Assembly (NCBI GenBank): GCA_037127315.1
Contig: JBBBDQ010001124.1
Location: forward strand, 1,670,001-1,734,000
Origin: Ascarosepion bandense
Lineage: Eukaryota > Mollusca > Cephalopoda > Sepiida > Sepiidae
DNA: 64,000 nt
Direction of reading: 5' to 3'
Position numbers and translations under genes: made by a program. How positions within the stretch are numbered: position 1 is the stretch's first letter; each line of letters opens with the position of its first letter. Below the pieces are notes generated by a model. That model saw nothing but the letters and a program-made list of their open reading frames with translations, did not search any database and was not told where the DNA came from. Positions 31,701 through 44,029 of the stretch are shown here, piece by piece.

Positions 31701-32102
31701 AAAAAAAATATATATATATATATAAGTTTCTGTGGTATGCCTATTACATCTTCAATTTTTTTTTCTTTTTCATTTTAAAGTTTTCTGTCAGCTTCTGCTT
31801 TTACTGTTGAGAAAGAAAATGAAAATGATTCAGTTTGTTTTTTCTTCTTTTTATTCTGAAAAAGATTCTATAAATTTTTAACAAGGCTGAGTCATTCCAT
31901 TTTGAAACAAGATTTCATTTTTCCTTTTGATAGAAAGTGAAAAAATAGTAAAAGAAAACTTTCTCAAGATTCCATTTCAAAGACTGAATGTAACTAACAG
32001 AATAAAAATTAAATATTTTGAAGACTAGCTGTAAGACCTTATTGAATCTATACAATTCCTCAGGCAACAAAAGAACTTCATTCAAGGTTATTGCAGGATA
32101 AG

Positions 32103-32139
<37 letters not shown>

Positions 32140-32289
32140 TCACATACTAAGCCTGACCTAATATAATCAGTGTGATTTTAAAATAGCATAAGTTGACATG
32201 CACACTTTTTACATGTTTTCCTATGCTTGAAATGAGCAGACTGATATCTAGAAGAATGATTGAGACAATATTTTGATACAAAGACTCTT
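31701..32289. other. No gene seen
   Basis: T-rich DNA and the (TA)n tract 32103-32140. Confidence 0.5.
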
Positions 32290-32790
32290 TGGTAAAGTTA
32301 AGCCCCAGTGGTAATATTGAATCCATTACTAGATCAGCTGATAAGAAAGTTGGTTCAATATGTCATGTTAGAAAGTATTTCTCTCCTGAATCTATCTTAC
32401 ATATCTATAAGTCTACCATTCATCCATGCTTAGAATATTGCTGACACATATGGTCTGGTTCTCTTGCTATACGTATAGTGATTCTTGATAAAATCCGAAG
32501 ATCCAGCTGACCATATGTCCACATGACATGTTCAGTGGAAAATTTCAATTGGCTCATTTGATTCTTTTTAGAAATGTAAGGCTTCGTAGAGGCTACTTGA
32601 CTGTTCAGATTTATTTCATTGTCTTCAGGAAATCGATCCTTTTATGATTCTTTATCAATCCATCAGTCTTCCCTAATTTTTTCCAAGGCCTGCCAAGTGA
32701 TTTCTTGGCTTCACATGACCCAGTTTCCTCAAGTTTTCTTAAAATACTATGAATAACACATTTAGATTTCCCCAAACTCTTTTAAACAAC
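32290..32790 (+). pseudogene. Decayed jockey/CR1-like LINE fragment
   Basis: The plus strand reads SITRSADKKVGSICHVRKYF then SPESILHIYKSTIHPCLEYC, a stop and HIWSGS, aligning with the SIAKSAAMKVGSLCRARKFF region of the LINE at 34573-35802. Similarity then decays toward 32790. More diverged than the other copies, so older or another subfamily. Confidence 0.65.
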
Positions 32791-33194
32791 CCAAATCAAG
32801 AGTTTATCTTCATAACGTAACTTGACTGTCAGTTTTCTAAGTTCCAATGATGTCACAGATTTTACACCATGTTTACAAAGCTAAAGCCAGTAAAGAGCCG
32901 GTGTAATTTAGTAAAATACTCGATTTTATATTCTTGCCCTAAAAGATTTTCAATAATGCAAAATACTTATTAAATTCTATGGATTTATTTAATCGTTCTG
33001 ATGTTTTCGATCATCTATTTTTTTTTAATGTTATTTAATTATTCTTATAATTTTATCAAAATAAGTTGATTGAGCTTTATATTTTGGAATTATATAATTT
33101 AACCTTTATATTTTTTTTTCCTTGATAAAATGTTTTTTGAAGCTTTAAAATCAAAAGTTATTTCATATTCAGACTTTTTCTTAACTTCATTCTG
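32791..33194. other. No gene seen
   Basis: AT-rich DNA. Confidence 0.5.
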
Positions 33195-33738
33195 ATCTTT
33201 ATGCTCACTACTGTATATATTTAATAATATTATGCATATTGATCAAAGAAGGACAGTAATATAGCTTTCAATAAAGACAAATTCACAAAGGCTTTTAGTC
33301 TAACTTTATAATCGATATGCATTAAACCTCCAATGTAAATATTTACTAAGCTTGACCTCATCTGTTATGATAACAGGACACCTCCTTACTGTATATATTA
33401 CTAATATTAAGCAGATTGATCAAAGAAAGACAGTCATATAGCTTTCAATAAAAACATATTCACAAAAGTCTTTTAGTCTAACCTTATAATCAATATGCAG
33501 TAAGCCTTCGATGTAAATATTTACTAAGCTTGAGCTCATCTGTTATGATAATAGAACACCTCGCTACTGTATATATTTACTAATATTAAGCAGATTGATA
33601 AAAGAAGGACTGTTATATAGCTTTCAATAAAGACAAATTCACAAAGGCTTTTAGTCTAACCTTATACTCGATATGCATTAAGCCTCCAATGTAGATATTT
33701 ACTAAGCTTGACCTCATCTGTTATGATAATAGGACACC
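33195..33738. repeat. Three tandem 178-bp units
   Basis: CTGTATATAT starts recur at 33211, 33389 and 33567 (period 178). Each unit contains ATAGCTTTCAATAAARACA, CTTTTAGTCTAAC and CATCTGTTATGATAA. Units differ by scattered substitutions. No coding. Confidence 0.95.
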
Positions 33739-33910
33739 TGATAAAGGTTGGTTGGTTGGTGGTTCATTTAACGAGCATATCAACCTTCATTAGGTCATTT
33801 AATGCTGAAAATCGTTTTGATTTATTTTATTTAGGTTATTTGTTTTATTGTTTTTGTTTTGCAAGATTCATTGGGATTTGTTTTTAAGGCTAGGGTCCCC
33901 AAGTCCTACC

Positions 33911-34160
33911 CTTGTTATTTAACTCATAACTGGAGGGAAGGAGCAGATTAATACCTTTCCCAAGGGTACCAGTGCTTAAGTGAATGCAGGGTATTCAACT
34001 GGAATTTGAACTTGGCTCACCAATTTTTTTTCCGAGTTGATATCGACCACACCACAATGCACATCTGTCCATAAACACTTACAACACCTGGTATTCCCAA
34101 GTGGTCACCCATCTAAGTACTGACCAGGCTCAACGTTGCTTAACTTTGGTGATCGAGACC
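33911..34160 (-). mobile_element. Composite 5S/tRNA SINE, second copy
   Basis: Minus strand: 5S-like module truncated at its 5' end (34160-34073, retaining GATCACCAAAGTTAAGCAAC, the TAGATGGGTGACC element and GGGAATACCAGG), the same AAGTGTTTATGGAC linker, then the tRNA-like module and TTCCCTCCAGTTATGAG. Confidence 0.8.
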
Positions 34161-34385
34161 TGATAAAGATTAAAGTCCCTAGAAATACTTTTTGAAAAAA
34201 GTAGAAGAATACATATCAACAGATGTTCCAGACAAGTTGTTGTCTAAAAATCTGCTTTCATAAACAGTAGCAATAATAAAGCATCCCAGATCTTAAGGCA
34301 GACAAATTAACAAATATCATAGGTTGCGAGCCACTATTCTCAGTTTGGCCAGATGCAGTTACTCTTTTTCAGCCTTTGGGCACTT

Positions 34386-36105
34386 TTTTTTTTTTTTTTT
34401 ATAAGCGTTTCACCCCGAGCAAGGCATGTCACTGCCACTACTGTGCAGGGGGCTACGTAGAGTGGAGAAAGGCTGATTAAATATAGGAAATAACAGAGGG
34501 TGGGTGATAGGCGGGTGAGGATACCGAGAATGAGGGTTGGGTAGATGAGAGTGTTGTGAGAATAGTTGGGAGTTAGTGTGATAGGAGGTGTCTATTGACC
34601 CTACATTTAAACACCTGGAGATTGTAACTGTCGGGAAAGCAGACTTGTGGAAGGGAGTTCCACAGGCGGGAAGCACAAGAAAAGAAGCTGTTGGAGTAGA
34701 ATTTACGGTTACATCTTATTTGTTTAACTGTAAAAGGGTGGGACCTAGTTGCTAATCTAGTATCTCGTGTAAATTCGTGCTTAGGCGGCACCAGTGATCT
34801 AAGCTCATCGGAGCAGAAGCCATGAAAGTACTTGTAGAAGAGGCACAGGGAAGCTACATCACGCCGGTGTGAGAGCGGCTGCAGCCGGTCTGCCAAGTCA
34901 GTATCAACCACGTTACAGATCCTCCTTTGTATTTTGTCAAGAAGCCCAAGGAGAGTAGCAGGGGCACCCGACCAGATATGGCAGCAATATTCAATACACA
35001 GGCGGATGGTAGATTTGTATATGTGTAGAATAGTTTCGGGTGGGAAAAATTTCCGGGCCCTGCACAGGGAGCCCACTTTCATAGCAGCAGATTTGGCAAT
35101 GGATTCAATATAGTCATTCCATTTGAGGTCCGCCGAGAGTGTAAGGCCAAGGAGGCGTAGTATTTTACTCTCTGGGAGGCTAGCCTGTCCCATACTAATG
35201 GGAGGTAGATGCGATTGTCTATGGTGGTTAGTTGATAACAGCTTTGTTTTGGAGGCATTGAAATTTACCAACCATTTCCTACCCCAGGTCACTACGGATT
35301 GGAGGTCCCTTTCAAGTGCGGCAGCGAGGTTCACTTTGTCGTCCAGACCTGGTTTCTGATCGATGCAGGAGTAGATTGTTGTGTCGTCGGCATACATGCC
35401 AACTTGGGATCTAATGGTGTCGGGGAGATCATTAATGTAGATCAGAAAGAGCGTGGGACCTAGGATAGAACCTTGAGGGACGCCCGCGTTCGTCTGGTAG
35501 TTTTGGGAGGCATGCCCATTTAATACCACCTTTAATGTGCAGTTAGAGAGGAAGGACTGGATGAGGTCAAACAGATGTCCAGTTATCCCATAGCTCCGCA
35601 GTTTGCTCAAGAGGCCAGCATGCCAGACCCTGTCAAATGCTTTGGAGATATCCAAGGCAACGGTTCGGGCTTCACCATTCTTGTCGAGTGCCTGGTATAT
35701 GTACTCGGTAATGGTCGTTAGCATATCAGCAGTAGACCTGGTGAAGCGAAACCCATACTGTTTGTCAGAGAGAAGCCCGTTGGTCATAAGGTGCTGAATC
35801 ACCTCGGCGTTGATAATGGCTTTGAAAACTTTGCCAAAGATTGGAAGGAGACTAATAGGACGGTAATTGGCGGGGTCTGAGGGTTCGCCAGAATTCTTAA
35901 ATGTAGGTACTACGCAGGAGGACTACCAACAGGCAGGAAAGCAGGAAGCAGATAGGCAGAGGTTATAGAGTTTAGAGAGGACAGAGGAGAGTTCTGGGGC
36001 ACATTTCTTCAGTACTATGACTGGGATTCTGTCACCGCCGCTCGCTTTGTGTGGGTCAAGTTGCGCAATTATCTTGGCGACCAGCGAGGGTGAAATGTGG
36101 ACTTA
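34386..36105 (-). pseudogene. jockey/CR1-like LINE, 5'-truncated, near-intact reverse transcriptase
   Basis: A 409-codon frame (35802-34573) carries DISKAFD (residues 51-57), GVPQGSILGP (107-116) and MYADDTTIY (136-144), followed by the conserved C-terminal HIWSGAPA...LSHRRDVASLCLFYKYFHGF region. Upstream the same frame continues to about 36105 (HKASGGDRIPVIVLKKCAPE, NYRPISLLPIFGKV), interrupted by a single TAG at 35925-35923 where another copy (58440) has Lys. The 3' UTR ends in a poly(A) seen as a T run at 34386-34405. The endonuclease is missing. Catalytic aspartates are intact, so this is a fairly young copy. It would reverse-transcribe its own RNA at a nicked target. Confidence 0.9.
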
Positions 36106-36139
36106 TAACAAAAAGTGAAGTATAACAATAACTAAGGCA

Positions 36140-36690
36140 AATGGGCATGGCGAAAGATACATTCCTGAAGCTGAGTAAAGTATTAAAACACAGGAAACTT
36201 TCACTAGAAACAAAGAAGAGAGTACTGGATTGCTATGTGATGTCAGTTCTTCAATATGGTAGTGAATACTGGACAATATCATCGAAGATGAAGGAAAAAC
36301 TTGAGGCAACTGAAATGTGGTTCTACAGAAGGATGCTGCGGATATCGTGGACTAAGCATGTGAGCAATGACAAGGTGTTGGAAAGAATTGAAACGAAAAA
36401 GAAATTAATACTGAGCATCAGGAAGAGACAACTAAAGTTCCTTGGACATGCAATGAGGAAGGAGGGCTTGGAGAACTTGATACTAACAGGCCAGATAGAG
36501 GGAAAAGGAGGCAGGGAAAAGCAGCAGATAACATATTTGAAGGGCCTGAGCAGGTGGGTGACAGAACATGGCCTGCAAGATGTTCCAGGAAAAAAGTGTG
36601 CTCAGAGCCACCAAGAAGAGGGAGATGTGGAAGGCCATGATCACCTACGTCCTGAAAGGACAAGGCACATAGAAGAAGTAAAAATTTCAA
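36140..36690 (+). pseudogene. RTE-like LINE, C-terminal fragment
   Basis: A 194-codon frame from 36141 includes LSLETKKRVLDCYVMSVLQY, EMWFYRRMLRISWTKHVSND, IRKRQLKFLGHAMRKEGLEN and LTGQIEGK. It shifts frame near 36590 and ends at GGACAAGGCACATAGAAGAAG, the family's 3' end. No RT core. It abuts the jockey-like LINE head to head. Confidence 0.85.
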
Positions 36691-36869
36691 GTAACATCAT
36701 TCCTACCACATCAAAGACAAGGTAGGAAGCCTATCCCTGGTCTCGCAGAACACAAACATGGTACAGACTGCACACTCTCTTACCAAAAGCAAACAAGTAT
36801 AACAATTTAAATCTCTGGAAAGTGTTTTATCAGAGGACAAAGCATGCAACACCGAAGTCCGAAGTCCCA

Positions 36870-37365
36870 TTGGGAGAGCAAAAGATGTCTTCCAAATATT
36901 AAGAATTAAGAAATGTGAAAATTTCATTAAAACAATGAAGAGAACACTGAACTGTTATGTTATGTCAGTCTTTCTACATGACAGTAAATCCTGGACAATT
37001 TCCTCATAAATGAAGAGACTTGAAGCAACAGAAATTTGATTCTACAGTACAATGCAGACACTACCATGGACTGTACAGGAGCAATGGAAAAGTTTTAAAG
37101 GAAAAGAAAACAAAATAGAAACCTATATTTAACATCACAAAGAGATTGTTGAAGTTTCTGGAGCACATAATGAGGGAAGAGTGCTTGGAAAATGTGACAC
37201 TCACAGGACATAGTGAAGGCAACAGCAAGTAACTTACCTAATAAACTTGCAGAACAAGGTTTAGGAGAGATAGCAAAAAGATAGATTTTGCTAATATCTA
37301 CAAAGAATAGGAAATAGTGGAGAGCCATGATTACTAATATATACTTAAAGTTCCTGATAAAATAA
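36870..37365 (+). pseudogene. Second, decayed RTE-like fragment
   Basis: The same C-terminal region (TGAACTGTTATGTTATGTCAG, ACAGAAATTTGATTCTACAG, TTGAAGTTTCTGGAGCACAT) in the same orientation as the 36140 copy, with many stops. An older copy lying downstream of the younger one. Confidence 0.7.
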
Positions 37366-37911
37366 AAATTTCTATCTCATTTTATTCCTTCTTTTGTTTG
37401 TCTGTTTCTTTCTACCAATTTGATACGTGTAATTTTTGCTCATTAACTCATGACACCTTAAAATCAAAAGTTAGCAAAAAACAACACAGGTTATAGAATG
37501 TTCGTATCTAAAATTCCATAAAGAATTACTTTTTTAAAATTTTTTTTATCAACATTAATGAACTGCAATACAAATCTTTGTTTTTCTTTTTCTATTAATT
37601 TTGCTTGCACTTTTTTTTTTCATTTTTGTTCTGTTTTCTTTCTTTTTTCCCCTTCTATTATTTGTATTTAATTATTGCTGTTCTTTAGACGCAATCATCC
37701 AAGACTTTTTCTGGAAAGTTCCAGTCTTTAAAAATTATTAAAGAAATAAGGAACCAAATAAAGACAAAACTGATGTTAATTTGACATTTAGGAAACGTGT
37801 GCATATCATCAATTACAAGAGACACAAATCACAGATTACTTAAAAAAATTCAGGAATTTGTAGCAGGAGGAGTTATTACTTCATACAGCTAAGGTCTGAA
37901 AATATTAAAAA
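37366..37911. other. No gene seen
   Basis: T-rich and AT-rich DNA. Confidence 0.5.
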
Positions 37912-38299
37912 CTAGCAGGATAGCACGGCGTTGCTCGGGTGTAATGAAAGCTTTAAAACTAATCCATGGTCCTGGAGCTCAGACACTTTGGATGTGGGCA
38001 CGAAAGACCAAAAAGCAATAGTTGTTTCCAGTTAAAGCGAAACCGTAGACTGAAAGAAAAATGAATGGATGTAAGTCAAATTTTGATTTCCTGCTATCGA
38101 GATCAAATAAGTCTTTTTTTGTTGAAAAAACTGAATTTTGAAGGCTAAATAAGTCCTCTGAGTAAATGGTATCACGGATGAGACTAAGAACTACAATTAT
38201 ACCTACTTAGAGCCAAACCCAAAGCAAAAGCTAAAATAAAAGGGCTGAAAAAATACAGACATACAGGCAGATAAACAGACACACATACAAACAACTTGC

Positions 38300-38337
<38 letters not shown>
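37912..38337 (-). mobile_element. Non-autonomous Helitron-like element
   Basis: Minus strand ends in ...CCCGAGCAACGCCG-hairpin and CTAG at 37912. Its 5' side reads AAAAGGCAAGTTGTTTG after an expanded (TA)n. The next unit starts directly at 38338, so two copies are head to tail. Confidence 0.6.
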
Positions 38338-38338
<1 letters not shown>

Positions 38339-38850
38339 TAGCAGTATAGCCCGGTGTTGCTCGGGTGTAATAAAAGCTTTAAAACTAATCCATGGTCCTG
38401 GAGCTCAGACTCAGCCCAAAGAATATTTGTGTGAAGTTTGGTGAGAATCAGATAAAAATTGTAGATTTGTATGAAGGATATACAGACAGATAAACAGACA
38501 CACACACAAACATCTTGCCTTTTATATAGATATATATTATCAATTTTCTGCACTATTGTAATTACTGCAACCTTGAAATTTCTGAATATTGTTTCTTATG
38601 TCTTTATCTATGAGTGTATCAAATTTAATTAAAATCGGACCACTCCTTCGATAACCCGATTTTTTTCGATTATCGATTTTTGATATTTATTGGGGTACCT
38701 CGACACAAAACCTAGCTAAGAATATTCGCAGACGCTTATAGTACAACTGTGTAAATTTTCAAGGAAATCGGTTCAGCCATTTTGGAGTCTATAGGTAACG
38801 GATACACACACACAGACACAGACAAAGTTTTATTTATAAATAAGTTTAGA
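38338..38850 (-). mobile_element. Non-autonomous Helitron-like element, adjoining copy
   Basis: CTAG end at 38338 with the GTATAGCCCGGTGTTGC hairpin region. It runs to the TCTAAACTTATTTATAAATA 5' end at 38850. It carries an internal deletion relative to 49751-50466. Confidence 0.6.
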
Positions 38851-38987
38851 TAAACAAATTCAATATTCTAACAGAAACAGATTCTACGCAAGTAATTTTA
38901 TTCATATTTATGTAAAGAACATCATGGCTGACAAAAGAAGAAAAAGAGAATATTATATTTACAGAAAGAAAAAAAATTTTAATGTCT

Positions 38988-39402
38988 TTTTCTTCTTCTA
39001 TATGCCATGCCTCTTCAGGTTGCAGGTGATCATGGCCCTCCAGATTCCTCTATCCCTTGTATCTCTTAACACCTTTTCTCTTGTTATTTCTCCCAAACCC
39101 TGCTCTGCCATCCATTTGCTTAAGTTTATCAAGTATGTCATGCATTACTTTTCCCTGTCTTTCTTTTTCTAGCCATCCTGCGATTCTCCATTCCTCGTTA
39201 CATGTCCCAGAAACTTCAGCTGTCTCTTCTTAATGTTCAATATAAGTTTTCTTTTCATTTCCATCCTCTCCAAAACCTTGTCATTGCTCACATGTTCAGT
39301 CCATGGTATCCTCAGCATCCTTCTGTAGAACCACATTTCGGCTGCTTCAAGTATTTCCTTTATCTTTGATGAAATTGTTCAACATCACTGCCATACTCAG
39401 CC
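38988..39402 (-). pseudogene. RTE-like LINE 3' end
   Basis: Antisense on the plus strand: the TTCTTCTTCTATATGCCATG 3' terminus, then the complement of the RKRQL and RRMLRI...WTEHVSND coding blocks. Truncated at about 39402. Confidence 0.75.
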
Positions 39403-39427
39403 AGTGTGTATGTTTGTGGGTATCAGA

Positions 39428-39429
<2 letters not shown>

Positions 39430-39482
<53 letters not shown>
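39430..39482. repeat. (GA)n microsatellite
   Basis: About 26 GA units, the only long purine-only tract in the window. It directly follows an RTE fragment. Confidence 0.95.
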
Positions 39483-39485
<3 letters not shown>

Positions 39486-39864
39486 TGTCACATGGTGGTG
39501 TGAAATTAAGAAGTCTGCTTCCCAAAGAGTGTTTCTTTAGAAGAGATAAGTCCTGTTGCTATTACATCCTGGAGTGAAAAGAGGAAGATGGTTTATTGTG
39601 TCTTTGTTTTATAATCCTGAACAGCGCCACCTGACAGCCATTTTCACGAACAAGGTTGGGGTAATGTATGACATTGATGTTAATATTGTCAGGACTGTAT
39701 TTAGTGTTTAATGAGTTATTTCAAATATCTGACTTGTTAGAGGAAGCATTGCATTTATTCCTTTTTTTTTTAATTCATTTTGCACTAGTTTTTTTCTTTC
39801 ATTTTATTTCTATTCTTTGCTTACAAGTAGTAGTAATAACGATGATTATTTTAAGTTATTTGAA

Positions 39865-40147
39865 TCTCGGAACGAGAAATCGGAGAGCCGAGTTCAAATT
39901 CCAGTTGAATTCATTGCATTCACTTATGTGCAAATACCCTTGGGAAAGATATTAATCCATCTCTTCCCTCCAGTTATGGGTTAAATAATAGGTCAGAATA
40001 GGTTCTATAGCCTTGGCTGGCAACCAGTCTACCACAGAAAGCAATGGCAACCTACTGCGGGATAATCTTCTGCCCAGTCAGTCATGTCTCTTTCAAGACA
40101 TGATCGCCCAAGCGTGTTTCACATATGGCACTTAACTGACTGACTGA
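39865..40147 (+). mobile_element. SINE-A copy, head trimmed
   Basis: Begins at CGGAACGAGAAATCGGAGAG just inside the head (A box lost), then is complete to TTAACTGACTGACTGA. Confidence 0.85.
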
Positions 40148-40500
40148 ACATCTTCAAGCAAATCATGAGTAAATTTTTTTTCAATTTCATTTTTTGTTTA
40201 CACTTGCCACAGTGACCCGACCATTAACAAGAGAAAATGTGAAAATGACTAAATGACATATGGAGATAAGACGTGGTCTAGATCAGTGAAAGGGTTTTTA
40301 TTTCCCATGATTTACAAAGTTTGATCATTTTCTCATTTTGTGTATCATATATCAGTCATGGGAGACTGACTATTTATTTGGTGTATAGCCAAAGGGAGAA
40401 GTTTAGATAGAAACATGAAGAAAATCAACACACATATGTAGTCAAGTTAGATAAACTCATGGGAGAATATACCCTGAATTATTGCCTTGTAGTAGCCAAA
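40148..40500. other. No gene seen
   Basis: AT-rich spacer between SINE-A copies. Confidence 0.5.
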
Positions 40501-40507
40501 TGTGCAT

Positions 40508-40797
40508 GACAGTGTGATGGATATCAGCTCAGAATGTGAAATCGTGGAGCCGAGTTCAAATTCCAGTTGAATTCCTTGCATTCACTTACGCGCAAATACC
40601 TTTGGGAAAGGTATTAATCCATCTCTTCCCTCCAGTTATGAATCAAATAATAGGTCAGATTGGGATCTTTAGCCTTGGCTGGCAACCAGTCTACCGCTGG
40701 CAACCTACTGCGGAATAATCTTCTGCCCAGTCAGTCATGTTTCTTTCAAGACATGATCGCCCAAGCATGTATCATGTATGGCACTTAACTGACTGAC
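40508..40797 (+). mobile_element. SINE-A copy
   Basis: A degraded head (GACAGTGTGATGGATATCAG) followed by the full body and a TTAACTGACTGACTAA tail. A short internal deletion removes the GCAGAAAGCAATG segment. Confidence 0.85.
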
Positions 40798-41105
40798 TAA
40801 ATATAATAGTTCGAAACATGATTAAGGCTTCTACTGGGCATAAAATGGGGACCAGGTTTATATTGTTGTGAAGTAATAAACTGATCTCCTACTAATTACT
40901 ACTTAATAATATAGTACATAAATTACAACTCTAGCTATGAGTCAAATAATAGGACAGATTGGGTTCTATAGCCTTGGCTGGCAACCAGTCTATTACAGAA
41001 AGTAATGGCAACCTACTGCAGGATAATCTTCTGCCCAGTCAGTCATGTTTCTTTCGAGACATGATCGCCCAAGCATGTATCAGGTATGGCACTTAACTGA
41101 CTGTT
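40798..41105 (+). repeat. Duplicated spacer plus partial SINE-A
   Basis: 40798-40930 matches 19561-19690. It is followed by a SINE-A 3' half (CTAGCTATGAGTCAAATAAT through the GCACTTAACTGACTG tail at 41105). In the 19.6-kb copy the second SINE breaks off after about 40 bp. Confidence 0.75.
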
Positions 41106-41125
41106 GTAATGATGCTTTGTGCCAA

Positions 41126-41388
41126 AGTTACTGTTTTTCAGTAGTTTGCTGGGAGAAAGGCATTTTAGGCAAGCAGGTACTTTTTTCATAAAGTGCTTAA
41201 TATCAAGATAGAGATAGTGCATTAATTGAATTAATGTGGAGAAGTTTGTCACTTAACCGAGCAGTGTTGTTTCTGTCATATTGACTTTGAAGTTTTTTTC
41301 TTCAGAGTGAAAACATAGCAATAATGCCTTCACAAAACTTTGATGTTGGCATGACTGAAATAACACTGCTCAAACTTCTTCACATTAA
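41126..41388 (+). repeat. Interspersed repeat D, second copy
   Basis: GGAGAAAGGCATTTTAGGCA, then CATAAAGTGCTTAATATCAA and CCTTCACAAAACTTTGATG, in the order seen at 4843-5030. Confidence 0.55.
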
Positions 41389-42094
41389 TCTCTATATATA
41401 AAAGGTAAGATGTTTGTGTGTCTGTCTGTCTGTATGTCCTTTATATGAATCCACAATTTTTATCTGATTCTCACCAAACTTCAAACAAATATTCTTTAGG
41501 CTTCTGGTCAGTTCATAGGCTACTTATTTTTTTATTTTTTTCCCCCTGATATCGGAAATCGATACCTTGATATCCAATCAGGTCTGATCTAGATCATGAT
41601 TTCTGCCCTTATATCATGGCTCTTGCTGCAGAATTTGCTCTAACTTGATAAAATTATAGTTTTTAGTCTCAAACATTAGTTAATCTTCTCAGACAACTCA
41701 TTTTCCCAGATATCGGAAATCGATACACCCAATATTCTGTACAATCTAATTAAAAACCAATATTCAGTCATCAATATGGCTCATTTTCTCCAATTTCACT
41801 CCCGATGGGTACAATAAGTTTTCATCGACTTACTTAGGTTAGTTTATCCTTGGATGACTTATTTAACTTCAAGATTGGAAATCAATACCCCGATATCCTA
41901 TCAGGTCTGATCAAAATCAGGTTTTCAACCCTTTTATTTTGGTTTTTGCTTTGAGTTTTGCTCTAAGTAGGTATAATTGTAGTTCTTGGTCTCAGCCCTG
42001 ATACCATTTACTCAGAGGACTTATTAAGCCTTCAAAATTCAGTTTGTGACAGAAAACTTATTTGACATCGAGCAATGCCAGGCTATACTGCTAG
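41389..42094 (+). mobile_element. Non-autonomous Helitron-like element, diverged
   Basis: Starts TCTCTATATATAAAAGGTAA after an A and ends CTAG at 42091-42094, preceded by the degraded hairpin region GAGCAATGCCAGGC. The interior has a partial duplication of the GATATCGGAAATCGATAC block. Opposite orientation to the 37.9-38.9 kb pair. Confidence 0.55.
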
Positions 42095-42295
42095 CTATGT
42101 ATATATACAGGTTTAATCAAAGGATTAACAACACGATATTATTGTTAATTATTTAATATAATTTTTGGTGTGTTTTATGATATTTTTTTTTCAAATCTCA
42201 AATTAAATAAAAATTTTCAAAATGTTTTGTTTTCCCAAGCACTTTTGGCTATACTTTTAATCATTTTCAAAGCTGAATTTTCTTTTACATAGGAA

Positions 42296-42480
42296 AGGTC
42301 TTTTCCCTCCAGTTATGGGTTAAATAATAGGACAGATTGGGTTCTATAGCCTTGGCTGGCAACCAGTCTACCACAGAATGTAATGGCAACCTACTGTGGG
42401 ATAATCTTCTGCCAAGTCAGTCATGTCTCTTTCAAGACATGATCACCCAAAGCATGTATCACATATGGCACTCAACTGAT
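42296..42480 (+). mobile_element. SINE-A, 3' half
   Basis: Starts at the CCTCCAGTTATGGGTTAAAT block and ends GCACTCAACTGATT. 5'-truncated. Confidence 0.8.
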
Positions 42481-42852
42481 TATGTATACAGAGTCATGTG
42501 TATGTTACGTTCTGAACATGGTAAGCACATTGTTGCCATGTTCATAATTGATGTTATTAAGTGTAGGATTTCTCTTTTTTATTAATCATGCCTCCATTAT
42601 TTTTAATCTTCTTTTGCATGTGGATGATGCTATTATGTGCGTATCGTCAACAAGTATGTCATGGATAGGTCCTGAAAGATCTCAATGTATATTTAAATTA
42701 GATCAGATGGAAGTGTTGAAAAAAATGTGCAATGCCAATTTTCTCGTCAATCTTGTGGTAGTGTGGACAAAAACAATAACTGGGACTTAGGAGGAATGCT
42801 TTCTGCTAAAATGTACATTATTTATATACATAATGCATATACGTATATTATA

Positions 42853-43320
42853 CAGGGTGTGATGGATAAATTGTCGTCTAAATTTCATATAAATTAAAAT
42901 AATATTGACATTTAACTGATATATTTACCAAAATTACACAAAAATATCTTCAAATAATAAAGAGTAAATTTATTTGATAAAATAAAAATTGATGAATGCT
43001 GCCATAATCCATCTTTGGTGATACAAAGAGTTTTGTTGCTCTCTCACTCAACTGCACCCCACACGTAATAATCAAGGGGGTTGTAGTCTGGGGAGTAAGG
43101 TGGCCAAATATAAGGGGTGATGTGGTTGCAGAAATTGTCTGACAGCCATGGCTGGGTTCTCCTGATTGTGTGGTATGGTGCAGAGTCTTGAATCTTTCAG
43201 CAGCTACCCTCTTGACCCAGGGTAACACTACCTCCTCAAGGCATTTGATATAGGCACCCATGTTGAATCTGAGACCATGTGGGAAGAAGAATTGAGGCAC
43301 TAGTGATCACTTCAAATCAC
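42853..43320 (-). pseudogene. mariner/Tc1-type transposase C-terminal remnant
   Basis: Minus strand from about 43300 reads FFPHGLRFNMGAYIKCLEEV then VLPWVKRVAAE. After a deletion, a second frame gives TPYIWPPYSPDYNPLDYYVW then GAVERE, the region holding the last catalytic Asp in this transposase type. 42853 (CAGGGTGTGATGGATAA on the plus strand) could be the terminal inverted repeat. The catalytic core upstream is not recognisable, and (TG)n and T runs interrupt the sequence to about 43770. Non-functional. Confidence 0.7.
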
Positions 43321-43596
43321 TTCGGAATCATCATTAGACTCATCCAATTCTTTCTGAATCCTTTGCCCTGTTCTCAGATTGATACCCAAATGCACTGAAA
43401 TGTTTGTATTGGAGTTTTGGGCATGAATGTCAGGCAGTGCAGCATGGCATTTTCAAATTTTTGGTGGAATTTTTTTTTTTTTTTTAGACTGTGCCCAACT
43501 GACCTTACTATACTGCACAGCCAACAAAATTCAAAACAAAAACGCGCATACACAAAATCAAAAGTATAAAATTGCGACAATTTACCAATCGCATTC

Positions 43597-43628
<32 letters not shown>

Positions 43629-44029
43629 AAGTTGTATGTAAAAGTGTCCAGGATAGTTCTGTAGCATGGCAACAGATGGCAGCACATGGTTGTGTGCACA
43701 GTGAGAGCTAGTAGTGATCTTCAGGCACCAGTGGGTCATGGTTTTGCAAGTTGTGAAATTTATATTTTTTTTTATCATATTTATACCAGATCCTTTGATT
43801 TTGTCATGCAATAGCATGCTCATCATCAGGCATCGGTATTGTGCATCAAGAGTTTATCTTCTGAGCCAGACCATCAATTGATAGTTCTACTGCAGCATTT
43901 TTAAGCATTTGAGAGGATGTTCAGCGAAAACATTGGGATCTGTGGTAGATGATGAATTGGATTCAATACACAGTTTGGTGACAGGATGACAATGCACCCT
44001 GTCACCAAACTCTCCTTACTTGTGAGTTT

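Noticed and set aside
43790..43840. Hammerhead-like CTGATGA on the minus strand near 43815
   Set aside because: A CATGC/GCATG hairpin follows, but there is no GAA where required and no stem I. At most an eroded relic.
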